Shown: positions 1-5,898, counted from the first letter of the stretch. The stretch is 7,279 bases of DNA from an uncultured Ruminococcus sp. (GCA_945876155.1 CAMCMW010000068.1:1-7279); one strand, 5' to 3'. The notes: a model not told the origin generated them from the sequence alone. Made by a program: numbers and translations.

Positions 1-104
1 AGATGTATCAGATTGGAAAGAACGCTTGCCATCCGCTTACACCATCGGTACGAAGTGGATGGATACTTGAACCCTTTGAAATGGAGGAAATTGAAAATGA
101 TTAA
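1..104 (+). CDS. Possible 3' end of an unidentified upstream gene (frame uncertain)
   Basis: The first hundred bases are probably coding, but the frame cannot be fixed. In frame 3 the reading runs to TAA at 102-104, ending in the acidic tail ILEPFEMEEIEND, and it overlaps the next gene's ATG (97) by eight bases, as in a translationally coupled operon. Frame 2 gives a plausible but shorter reading (SDWKERLPSAYTIGTKWMDT) that stops at 68-70, so a frameshift between the two frames near 60-70 is also possible. The stretch is too short to name a family. I list it only because the strong ribosome binding site at 83-87 would sit inside it and because the next gene has no promoter of its own in view. 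Confidence 0.25.
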   Translation, partial: MYQIGKNACHPLTPSVRSGWILEPFEMEEIEND

Positions 105-384
105 AGTAACAAATCTTAAAGAAACAGATAATATTAAACCCTTAATGCTCAGAGCTTACATAGCCAGAAAGATAACTGCCCTTATGGAAGAATACAGCGT
201 TGATACTCTTGACGATATAGGATGTTTTATTGTGCTGGAAAAGGAAGAATTTTCTGAGTTCCCAATAGGTGAAATGGAGTTTGTTGAAATGCTTGAAATT
301 GGGGATAAGATGTACCTACACAGTGTCAGAATAGTAAGCGATAATTATGCTGAGGATTACTTCCTTGAAATTGAAAGGACTTGA
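97..384 (+). CDS. Small acidic hypothetical protein, 95 aa, upstream of recombinase A
   Basis: I do not recognise this family. The start is placed at ATG 97 because GGAGG lies at 83-87 with a nine-base gap. The reading frame is open back to ATG 13, but that start has no ribosome binding site and its extension (rich in R, H, W, L) does not match the rest of the protein. The product is acidic: about 21 Asp/Glu against 10 Lys/Arg, with clusters at residues 33-44 and 51-72. It has no signal peptide, membrane segment or cysteine motif and is probably a small soluble alpha/beta protein. Its TGA (382-384) is one base from the recombinase A start at 386, so the two genes are almost certainly co-translated. 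Small acidic partners beside large serine recombinases may be directionality factors, antirestriction proteins or DNA mimics, but nothing in the sequence decides among these. Confidence 0.8.
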   Translation: MIKVTNLKETDNIKPLMLRAYIARKITALMEEYSVDTLDDIGCFIVLEKEEFSEFPIGEMEFVEMLEIGDKMYLHSVRIVSDNYAEDYFLEIERT

Positions 385-385
385 T

Positions 386-1948
386 ATGGCTGTAATTGAA
401 AGAATACGTGCTGTTGCCTACTGCCGGTACTCATCTTCAAATCAGCATGAAACCTCGATTGAAGGGCAAATGAGAAGCATTGAGGAATTCTGCAAAAAAC
501 AGAACTGGATTCTTGTCAGTTCATACCAGGACAGAGCTGTTTCAGGTACTACGGATAATAGAGAGCAGTTTCAAAAGATGATTTCCGACAGTTATAATCA
601 TAATTTTGAACGTGTGGTAGTTTATAAGCTTGATAGATTCGCAAGAAATCGTTATGACTCAATAATCTATAAAAATAAATTGAAAAAGAATGATGTTCTG
701 CTTTGTTCAGTGAATGAAAATCTAACTGACTCACCAGAATCTGTTATTCTTGAATCGTTACTTGACGGCATGAATGAATATTACTCAAAAGCATTGTCAC
801 AAATAGTAATACGTGGACATTTAGAAAATGCCTACAAGTGTGTTCATAACGGAGGGATTCCGCCGTTAGGCTATCGTGTTAACTCTGAAAGAAAGCTTGA
901 AGTTGTACCCGAAGAGGCGGAAATTGTGAAACTCATCTTTGAGTTGTATACACAGGGATATGGTTACAGCTATATACTTGACAGACTTAACGAATTGAAT
1001 TATCATACAAAAACAGGAAGAACATTTTCAAAATCTTCTTTGTATGAAATTCTGTCAAATCCAAAATACGCAGGGAACTTTGTATATAATCGGCTTGCTT
1101 CAAAGGATATTGACGGTAAGAGGAACGGTCATAAGAATAAACCTGCTGATAAGATTATATGTATAGAGGGTGGCTGCGATAAAATTGTATCAAAGGCTAT
1201 GTTTGACAAGGCACAACGCATAAAAGCTGCTAATAAGAGAAATGCCGGGAGATACAGTTCAAAGGAAATGTATTTGCTAAGCGGCAAAGTAATATGCGAT
1301 TGCTGTGGACGCAAAATGACAGGGAACAGGAGCAAATGCGGCAGGAATAAGTCTTTACTGGTTTCATACAGATGTCCGAGTTTGAAAAAGATTTGTAAGA
1401 ATAAGGAGATAAACGCCACGTATTTAAACAGCCATGTTTCAGTTCTGATAGGACAAAAGCTTTTAAACCCTAAGAGTCTTAAAAAGGCTGTTGCTAAAGT
1501 TAACAAGTACATTGAAAAGTATAATACCGACTATGACAGCAATTATGATACCGTTTCAGCTCGATATTCAGAAATACTTGATAACCTTGCCAATATAACT
1601 GCTGCTGTAGAAAAAGGGTTAGTCACAGAGGATCTGATGCAGAGAGCTGAGAATCTTGAGGCTGAGAAAACTGAACTTGAAAAACGATTGTGTACAATGA
1701 AGCTGATGGAACCTGTTAAGTATGAGGATTTTGAACACCTTTTGAAACAGTATAAGGAAATAAAGCATAATACTGAGGAGTACCGCACATTCATTCAGCA
1801 GTTTGTTAAGGAAATAAGGGTTCGTCCCTATGACTTTGATATTGTACTGGATGTGGGACTTGGTGTTGTTGCTGATGAGCTTACAGAAAAAATAACCATG
1901 AGGCGTGAAGAGTTGTACAAGCTGTTCGACTCTCATGTCCGTGAATGA
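386..1948 (+). CDS. Large serine recombinase A (site-specific integrase/excisionase type), 520 aa
   Basis: This is a complete large serine recombinase, which cuts both strands at paired att sites through a 5'-phosphoserine link and rejoins them. The resolvase domain covers about residues 8-150. It has the nucleophile motif YCRYSSSNQ (Tyr12, Arg14, catalytic Ser16), a D-R-x-x-SG segment (Asp49-Gly54), and YKLDRFAR (80-87) with the active-site Arg84 and Arg87. The Recombinase domain starts at GGIPPLGY (156-163) and runs to about 285. A zinc ribbon uses C304-x2-C307 with C330 and C336. A coiled coil spans about 370-465, as expected for the arm that controls integration versus excision. The start is ATG 386, with AAAGGA at 374-379; the in-frame ATG at 347 lies inside the previous gene and lacks a ribosome binding site. 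All catalytic landmarks are present, so it should be active. It is a distant paralogue of recombinase B downstream. Confidence 0.97.
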   Translation: MAVIERIRAVAYCRYSSSNQHETSIEGQMRSIEEFCKKQNWILVSSYQDRAVSGTTDNREQFQKMISDSYNHNFERVVVYKLDRFARNRYDSIIYKNKLKKNDVLLCSVNENLTDSPESVILESLLDGMNEYYSKALSQIVIRGHLENAYKCVHNGGIPPLGYRVNSERKLEVVPEEAEIVKLIFELYTQGYGYSYILDRLNELNYHTKTGRTFSKSSLYEILSNPKYAGNFVYNRLASKDIDGKRNGHKNKPADKIICIEGGCDKIVSKAMFDKAQRIKAANKRNAGRYSSKEMYLLSGKVICDCCGRKMTGNRSKCGRNKSLLVSYRCPSLKKICKNKEINATYLNSHVSVLIGQKLLNPKSLKKAVAKVNKYIEKYNTDYDSNYDTVSARYSEILDNLANITAAVEKGLVTEDLMQRAENLEAEKTELEKRLCTMKLMEPVKYEDFEHLLKQYKEIKHNTEEYRTFIQQFVKEIRVRPYDFDIVLDVGLGVVADELTEKITMRREELYKLFDSHVRE

Positions 1949-1963
1949 TACGGAGGAATTGAT

Positions 1964-2254
1964 ATGTTTGAAAGTAGTAAAGGAAGATACCTGACAAGAG
2001 GCGTTGATGCAGAAATTCCGGTGGAATTACAAATCTTCATGTGGCAGGCTGTTGACAATATGCCGGAACCGAAAGATTATTTACAAGTTTTTAATCTTAG
2101 TGAGGAAAATGGTTTACAGGTAATTCACCACACATCTGAACAGCCGGCTTTTGAAATGACATACATCATCCCGACTGATAAACCGATAAAAACAAAGGTC
2201 TACATCATAGATGATGGCGAACACTGCACAATGCTGTTCGCTTCTGAATACTGA
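1964..2254 (+). CDS. DUF960 family protein, 96 aa
   Basis: This small cytoplasmic protein matches DUF960, known mainly from Staphylococcus and other Firmicutes, where it often sits beside cassette chromosome recombinase genes. Family hallmarks visible in order are RYLTRGV (8-14), EIPVELQ with a following Trp (about 17-27), DYLQVF (38-43), QVIHHTSEQP (52-61), and VYIIDDGEHCTML near residues 79-91. Its length is normal for the family and it ends in the usual acidic-aromatic EY. The start follows GGAGG at 1952-1956 by seven bases, and the recombinase A stop is only 15 bases upstream, so it belongs to the same operon. No biochemical function is established for DUF960. Its link to serine recombinases suggests a role in element transfer or recombination control, but that is inference. 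Confidence 0.9.
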   Translation: MFESSKGRYLTRGVDAEIPVELQIFMWQAVDNMPEPKDYLQVFNLSEENGLQVIHHTSEQPAFEMTYIIPTDKPIKTKVYIIDDGEHCTMLFASEY

Positions 2255-2264
2255 TAAAAGAAAA

Positions 2265-2293
2265 GGTCCAAGCCACATAAAGTGACTTGGACC
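2265..2293 (+). terminator. Hairpin terminator after the DUF960 gene
   Basis: GGTCCAAGCCAC (2265-2276) pairs with GTGACTTGGACC (2282-2293) across a five-base ATAAA loop. Eleven of the twelve positions pair; one is a C-A mismatch. The hairpin begins ten bases after the DUF960 stop and ends the recombinase A operon. The trailing T-run is short (ATCTTTG), but an A-rich AAAAGAAAA precedes the stem, so it may also stop transcription from the right. Confidence 0.65.
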
Positions 2294-2304
2294 ATCTTTG
2301 CTGT

Positions 2305-2368
2305 CTTGCCGCCCGGCGAACTGTCGCTAAGCGATAAGCGACTCCGCTGAGGCGTGCGATACGGCACC
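2305..2368. repeat. G+C-rich structured intergenic island with tandem and inverted repeats
   Basis: This 64-bp block is about 66% G+C, whereas the sequence downstream is strongly A+T-rich. It contains a perfect six-base inverted repeat, GTCGCT (2323-2328) and AGCGAC (2337-2342), and a tandem heptamer TAAGCGA/TAAGCGA (2328-2341). Outer arms TGCCG (2307-2311) and CGGCA (2362-2366), and inner CGCC (2310-2313) and GGCG (2351-2354), could fold the whole block into a multi-stem structure. No ORF fits it. It could be a dispersed intergenic repeat, the scar of a small mobile element, a recombinase binding region, or a structured RNA read from an upstream promoter. Confidence 0.5.
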
Positions 2369-2415
2369 TGTCTAAAATAATTACCTGTATTTTTTTAATA
2401 CTTCTCTTTGCTTTC

Positions 2416-2445
2416 AGAAAATTGTGGGAAAATGAGAAATTTTCT
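2416..2445. promoter_or_regulatory. Inverted repeat upstream of the 2457 promoter, possible operator
   Basis: AGAAAATT (2416-2423) and AATTTTCT (2438-2445) form perfect eight-base arms separated by 14 bases. The right arm ends eleven bases before the -35 box at 2457. The centre-to-centre spacing of 22 bases puts both arms on the same face of the helix, as for a dimeric regulator. A+T-rich repeats also arise by chance, so this is a weak call. Confidence 0.35.
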
Positions 2446-2456
2446 TTAACTGCAAT

Positions 2457-2485
2457 TTGACAACATCTTTAAATTATTCTATAAT
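2457..2485 (+). promoter_or_regulatory. Consensus sigma-70/sigma-A promoter
   Basis: TTGACA (2457-2462) and TATAAT (2480-2485) are both perfect consensus boxes with an ideal 17-base spacer. Transcription should begin near 2492, giving a leader of roughly 24 bases before the ATG at 2516. With no convincing terminator before 5559, this promoter probably drives the 266-aa gene and also recombinase B and the 108-aa gene behind it. Confidence 0.88.
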
Positions 2486-2515
2486 ATTCTTAAATTGAGT
2501 GAAGGGATGAGTTTT

Positions 2516-3316
2516 ATGTCACCAGAGGAAATTGAAAAGAAAACACAGGAAGTGTGGGATACGCTTAATAGTAAAAAATTCTCTCAGACTGATATTTTTT
2601 TGGGCATATATTTTGAGTTAAACCCCGGAATAAAAAATCAGGAACTTCATGATAGAAAAAAATGGGAAAAAGAACGAAAGTATGCCAGGGTAACAATATC
2701 CAAGCCGGGGTCAGTTAAATTTGAAGAAAATCATGCCAGGAAATTTTTTGATTTCTGCAAGGAATCTTTGTCTGTTGATTTTAAAACAATATTTCCAAAA
2801 ACGGAAAAAAAGAGAGCATTTGAATTTCCGGCATATTATGCAGCAGCGATTTCAGAACTGCTATATGAATATATCGGTAATAAAATCACCGATATTACTT
2901 ATGTCGGAAAATTAAAGCGTAAAGAATATGATGCAATCAATAATGATGATATAAAAAAATTCATAACTTCGTACGCTAAAAGACTAGAAAAAATTTTTGA
3001 AAAGGAAATTACAGCAGAAAAAGCAGCTCCATGTGAAATAAGCATAACAACAGCAATAGAAACTTTAAAAGAATCGCTTGAAAAAGCCATTGAAGTAAGG
3101 ACACAGATTTCTGCCAAAAAAGAAGAATGTATAAAATTAATCAAAAAAACATTCGATTCAATGCTTATTACAGAAGATTTGTTTGCAATTCCGTTTTATG
3201 GGCTGAATGCCAGGAATAATGATGCGTCAGATGTCCAAAATCATGAATCAGAAAAATCAGATATATATTTGGATGATCTTGAATTACTATTTGAAAAGGC
3301 ATCAGAAGTTCCTTGA
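2516..3316 (+). CDS. Unrecognised A+T-rich protein, 266 aa, probable inserted gene
   Basis: I do not recognise this family. The start is ATG 2516, because GAAGGG at 2501-2506 sits nine bases before it; the in-frame ATG at 2507 and TTG at 2495 are less well placed, the TTG lying only about three bases from the predicted transcript start. The protein is lysine- and glutamate-rich, soluble and without signal peptide or membrane helix. The N-terminal third has a charged, aromatic stretch (DRKKWEKERKYARVTISKPG, about residues 44-63). The middle (95-160) looks helical, and residues about 165-220 (ITTAIETLKESLEKAIEV and following) look like a coiled coil. The tail is acidic (SDIYLDDLELLFEK). Base composition is much more A+T-rich than in either recombinase, with long A-runs. 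It has its own consensus promoter and abuts a 5'-truncated gene remnant, so I infer it was inserted between the two recombinase genes. It could be a DNA-binding or defence protein, but nothing proves that. Confidence 0.85.
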   Translation: MSPEEIEKKTQEVWDTLNSKKFSQTDIFLGIYFELNPGIKNQELHDRKKWEKERKYARVTISKPGSVKFEENHARKFFDFCKESLSVDFKTIFPKTEKKRAFEFPAYYAAAISELLYEYIGNKITDITYVGKLKRKEYDAINNDDIKKFITSYAKRLEKIFEKEITAEKAAPCEISITTAIETLKESLEKAIEVRTQISAKKEECIKLIKKTFDSMLITEDLFAIPFYGLNARNNDASDVQNHESEKSDIYLDDLELLFEKASEVP

Positions 3317-3488
3317 TGCGGCTTTCGGTACGGTTAATGATGAGGTCTACACTTACAGGAAGAAGTACAGAACCTCTGACCCTTACGGTTCTGTGGACGT
3401 GATAGACGAAAGGAATGTAATATATGCAGGAAGTTACAAGATTACAGATAAACAGGAGCCGGTTGAAGGAACCCTATTTTTACTTTGA
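3306..3488 (+). pseudogene. 5'-truncated remnant of an unidentified gene
   Basis: From about 3306 a clean reading in the third frame continues to TGA 3486-3488. It has normal-looking segments (DEVYTYRKKYRTSDPYGSV, DERNVIYAGSYKITDKQEP) and G+C content like the older genes. No ATG, TTG or well-placed GTG with a ribosome binding site exists for this frame between about 3303 and 3423, and upstream it runs into the A+T-rich 266-aa gene in another frame. The simplest view is that it is the C-terminal part of a gene whose 5' end was lost when the 266-aa gene arrived. The reading may once have continued through a frameshift near 3469 into the 59-aa frame that follows. Whether it is still translated is unclear. 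Confidence 0.4.
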
Positions 3489-3603
3489 CGGCTGTGAAAC
3501 AGAAACAGTGAAAAATTCTGAGGCAGAAGCTGATGTAAATAACATTATAAATCTTGCGGCTGATGTCCTTATTGATATTCTTGCAAAGGAGTACGAGGAT
3601 TAA
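3424..3603 (+). CDS. Small acidic ORF, 59 aa, overlapping the gene remnant
   Basis: ATG 3424 follows GAAAGGA (3408-3414) by nine bases, a strong ribosome binding site, and the frame stays open to TAA 3601-3603. The first 65 bases overlap the end of the preceding frame, as in coupled gene pairs. The C-terminal half is acidic and probably helical (residues about 29-59, ending ILAKEYED). I know no family for it. The N-terminal 15 residues look less natural than the rest, so the alternative is that only PYFYFDGCETET onward is old coding sequence, formerly fused by reading frame to the remnant upstream. It ends 87 bases before the recombinase B start. Confidence 0.5.
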   Translation: MQEVTRLQINRSRLKEPYFYFDGCETETVKNSEAEADVNNIINLAADVLIDILAKEYED

Positions 3604-3690
3604 ATGGATATTTTCGTTATAAGATCACCGCCGTGAGGCACAGTCATATTTGTAAATCAACTTGAAAATTTTATAGAAAGGAAAATGTAT

Positions 3691-5211
3691 ATGGATAAGG
3701 ATAAAGAATTTGCTGTAGCATATCTCAGATACAGCAGTCACGCACAGGATCACGGGAATAGTATTGAGGCACAGCTTACCTGCATAAATAATTATGCATC
3801 AGCTCATAATATCAAAATTGAAAAATATTACACTGATGTGGCTAAAAGTGGCAGATATACTTACAACCGTCACCAGTATCTGCAAATGAAAGCAGACTTT
3901 GAATCAGGGGAATTAAAATCAAAGACCATTATATCAAGAGCACTGGACAGATACCATAGACACACGTCCAATCAGCTTTTAGATCTTGACTGGATTGAAG
4001 ATAACGGCATACGTCTGATTGCAATAAACGACAGCATTGATACAGTATCTCCTGGTTACAATAAATTTGCGGCAGCTGTAGTGGCGGCAATGGCAGAAGA
4101 AACATCCAACAACATTTCTAAGAACACCAGAGCAGCTCTCCTTGAATGTGCAAAGCAAGGTCGTCACCTGGGCGGAATACCGTTAATCGGCTATAAAGTA
4201 AATGATGTTGGTTTGTATGAAATTGATGAACTGACAGCTCCTATTATTCGTGACATATTCAATCTATACGCCAGTGGAATGGGTTATAGTTTCATTAAGA
4301 AACATCTGAAAAGCAGAGGCTATAAGACAACAAACGGAAATGATTTCAGCGATACAGCCATACATTCAATTCTTACAAATAAGAAATTTAAAGGTACATA
4401 CACCTATGACAGAACAGCTTCAAAGGATTCTGATGGCAGAAGAAATTCACATAAGGAAAAGTCGGAGTATGTGGTTATTCCTGACGGAATGCCGGCAATC
4501 ATTGAGCCTGAGCTTTTTGACAAGGTGCAAGAGAAAATGGCTCAGAACGCCAGGAAGCAGACTCACAGAACCGGCAAGAATTACTACGCTCTTAACGGAT
4601 TTCTTCAATGTCCTGAGTGCGGAAAAGCGTTCTCAGGTAATGTCAACAACAGCAATGGTCATAAATATCTTCAGTATAAGAAAAGCTGTGACTGCGACCT
4701 GAAAAGTGTCAGAGCAGATCACCTTAATAAATTCGTGTTTCATGCAGTTAAAAACTGTATTTTCAGTCCTCAGAACAAACAGAAGATAATGGATGCGGTA
4801 AACCAGAAATTGTCTCTCCAGAAGTACATACAGTGCGGAGAAACAAATGCAATCCAGAATAAAATAATTGGACTTGAAAAGGCTAATTCTAACTTAATGA
4901 AATACCTTGAAAAGGGTAAGGCGACAGATACAATCCTTGCAGAAATCGATAAGAATGAAAAAATAATCAAACAGCTGAAAATGCAGCTGGACTCTAAAAG
5001 TAACGAAATATCCGAAATCGATGATAAGGCATATGAATGTCTTGTGAAAAAATTCAACAATTACATGTGTACAGTAAAATCCCCTGAATCAGCTGCACTG
5101 AAAGCGGCTTTAATTGATAATATACAAATAGGTAAGGAAAATATCACCGTGGACTTCAAGCCCGGTGTTACAATAGACGAGAATACTAAAGACTATTTTA
5201 ATGCCGGCTGA
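3691..5211 (+). CDS. Large serine recombinase B, 506 aa
   Basis: This is a second complete large serine recombinase. The resolvase domain (about 6-150) has YLRYSSHAQ with Arg13 and catalytic Ser15, the D-V-A-K-SG segment (49-54) and ALDRYHR (84-90) with Arg87 and Arg90; the usual LDRLSR is altered to LDRYHR but keeps both arginines. The Recombinase domain begins at GGIPLIGYKV (161-170). The zinc ribbon has C307-x2-C310 with C333 and C335. A coiled coil covers about 385-445. AAAGGA at 3677-3682 lies eight bases before ATG 3691 but only two before ATG 3685, so I choose 3691. It shares with recombinase A the segment R-x-ASKD-x-DG-[KR]-RN-x-HK-x-K (residues 241-257 here, 236-252 in A; 12 of 17 identical), marking a common subfamily. 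The resolvase domains differ more, so the two proteins may act as a pair, like CcrA/CcrB, or on different sites. It is probably transcribed from the 2457 promoter. Confidence 0.97.
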   Translation: MDKDKEFAVAYLRYSSHAQDHGNSIEAQLTCINNYASAHNIKIEKYYTDVAKSGRYTYNRHQYLQMKADFESGELKSKTIISRALDRYHRHTSNQLLDLDWIEDNGIRLIAINDSIDTVSPGYNKFAAAVVAAMAEETSNNISKNTRAALLECAKQGRHLGGIPLIGYKVNDVGLYEIDELTAPIIRDIFNLYASGMGYSFIKKHLKSRGYKTTNGNDFSDTAIHSILTNKKFKGTYTYDRTASKDSDGRRNSHKEKSEYVVIPDGMPAIIEPELFDKVQEKMAQNARKQTHRTGKNYYALNGFLQCPECGKAFSGNVNNSNGHKYLQYKKSCDCDLKSVRADHLNKFVFHAVKNCIFSPQNKQKIMDAVNQKLSLQKYIQCGETNAIQNKIIGLEKANSNLMKYLEKGKATDTILAEIDKNEKIIKQLKMQLDSKSNEISEIDDKAYECLVKKFNNYMCTVKSPESAALKAALIDNIQIGKENITVDFKPGVTIDENTKDYFNAG

Positions 5212-5224
5212 AAGGAGAACTCTT

Positions 5225-5551
5225 ATGAGATTTATATTTGATGATTTCACTGAGAGTACAGAGGCTCTCGTAACGGCTGTAAACGTTCTGAATCAGGATT
5301 TTGGACAGTATGAACTTACTGTCCTCGGACTTGATAAGGACAGAGAATGCGGCTATACAAACAAAGGTACAGTTACAATTGATGATGATGAACTGAAATC
5401 AGTTCTTGAAAGTAAAGCCTTGCCATTTCCGGCAGGTATAATTGGACAGAAAGTAAAGCTCATTTCCAAAAATGAAATGCAGAAAGAACAGGAACACAAC
5501 TCTTCTCTGAATAAACTGTTAAACAGTGGGGAAGAGCTTGAAACAGATTGA
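5225..5551 (+). CDS. Small acidic hypothetical protein, 108 aa, downstream of recombinase B
   Basis: The start ATG 5225 follows AAAGGAG (5211-5217) by seven bases, and the recombinase B stop (5209-5211) touches that ribosome binding site, so the two are co-translated. An upstream in-frame ATG at 5201 lies inside recombinase B and has no such site. The protein has about 21 acidic and 11 basic residues. It shows a hydrophobic beta-rich N-terminal two thirds (MRFIFDDF, YELTVLGLDKD, GIIGQKVKLISK) and a polar, probably disordered or helical tail (KEQEHNSSLNKLLNSGEELE). No transmembrane segment or cysteine motif is present. I do not recognise the family. Position suggests an accessory role to recombinase B, mirroring the small acidic gene in front of recombinase A. 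Confidence 0.85.
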   Translation: MRFIFDDFTESTEALVTAVNVLNQDFGQYELTVLGLDKDRECGYTNKGTVTIDDDELKSVLESKALPFPAGIIGQKVKLISKNEMQKEQEHNSSLNKLLNSGEELETD

Positions 5552-5558
5552 TTTTTAC

Positions 5559-5595
5559 TCACAGGGGTATTGTCAACATGGCTTTGCCCCTGTGA
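5559..5595 (+). terminator. Long-loop hairpin between the 108-aa and 89-aa genes
   Basis: TCACAGGGGTA (5559-5569) pairs with TGCCCCTGTGA (5585-5595) in an 11-bp stem with one G-T wobble and a 15-base loop. It lies eight bases after the 108-aa stop. There is no strong T-run after it (AATAAATTTAAG), so it may be a partial terminator, a processing or stability hairpin, or a leader element of the next gene. The right arm and loop contain a five-codon ORF, MALPL, ending exactly at the stem base. Confidence 0.5.
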
Positions 5596-5621
5596 AATAA
5601 ATTTAAGAAAGGATAGTTTTT

Positions 5622-5891
5622 ATGTTTATTTTAGATTATAACTATGCTAACAGTAAGTTAGCGAGTAAAGCAATCAGATGTGTTGCAAGATGCAGAACAA
5701 CGGGCAAAAAAGACCTCAGAGTTAAGGATATAATAGAAATAAATTGTCCCGGGCTTTACAGGAAGTTATCCCGTGGTGACAAGTGCAGAGTCGGCAGAGC
5801 AGTAAGCACAATGTTTAATCTCGGAAGACTTCCTCACCTCAGCAGAGGTGTTAAAAAGGGTTCAACCAATACATATCATATAAAAGAATAA
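5622..5891 (+). CDS. Small basic DUF1413-like (winged-helix type) protein, 89 aa
   Basis: AAAGGA (5608-5613) precedes ATG 5622 by eight bases. The protein is basic, with many Arg and Lys residues. From about residue 35 it follows the pattern I associate with DUF1413: a short helix and Leu-Ser pair (LYRKLSRGDK, 45-54), the VGRAVSTMF segment (57-65), a glycine turn and beta hairpin (LGRLPHLSRGVKKGS), and a closing aromatic strand (TNTYHIKE). In staphylococcal SCC elements a DUF1413 winged-helix protein (LP1413) is encoded with the Cch helicase and binds single-stranded DNA. If the match is right, this protein probably binds DNA and works with the recombinases or with element replication. The resemblance is by eye and moderate; a small ribbon or phage-type DNA-binding protein is the alternative. 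It is the last gene before a strong terminator. Confidence 0.8.
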   Translation: MFILDYNYANSKLASKAIRCVARCRTTGKKDLRVKDIIEINCPGLYRKLSRGDKCRVGRAVSTMFNLGRLPHLSRGVKKGSTNTYHIKE

Positions 5892-5898
5892 TCGTAAA

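Noticed and set aside
13..96. N-terminal extension of the first small gene back to ATG 13
   Set aside because: It has no ribosome binding site, its composition differs from the rest of the protein, and ATG 97 has GGAGG at an ideal distance.
347..385. Upstream ATG for recombinase A
   Set aside because: It lies inside the preceding gene with no ribosome binding site; ATG 386 with AAAGGA at 374-379 gives the usual short N-terminus before the catalytic motif.
1129..1936. Minus-strand open frames across recombinase A
   Set aside because: They lie opposite a clear serine recombinase, lack ribosome binding sites and have shadow-type composition rich in Phe, Leu and Ser.
2328..2341. CRISPR-like repeat from the tandem TAAGCGA heptamer
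   Set aside because: There are only two adjacent seven-base copies with no spacers.
2495..2515. TTG start for the 266-aa gene
   Set aside because: It would begin about three bases after the predicted transcript start; ATG 2516 has GAAGGG at a normal distance.
3604..3636. Ten-codon ORF MDIFVIRSPP as a leader peptide for recombinase B
   Set aside because: No attenuator-type hairpin or special codon run accompanies it, and so short an ORF is expected by chance.
4340..4702. Second plus-strand frame inside recombinase B
   Set aside because: It overlaps conserved recombinase and zinc-ribbon codons and has no start signal or recognisable motif.
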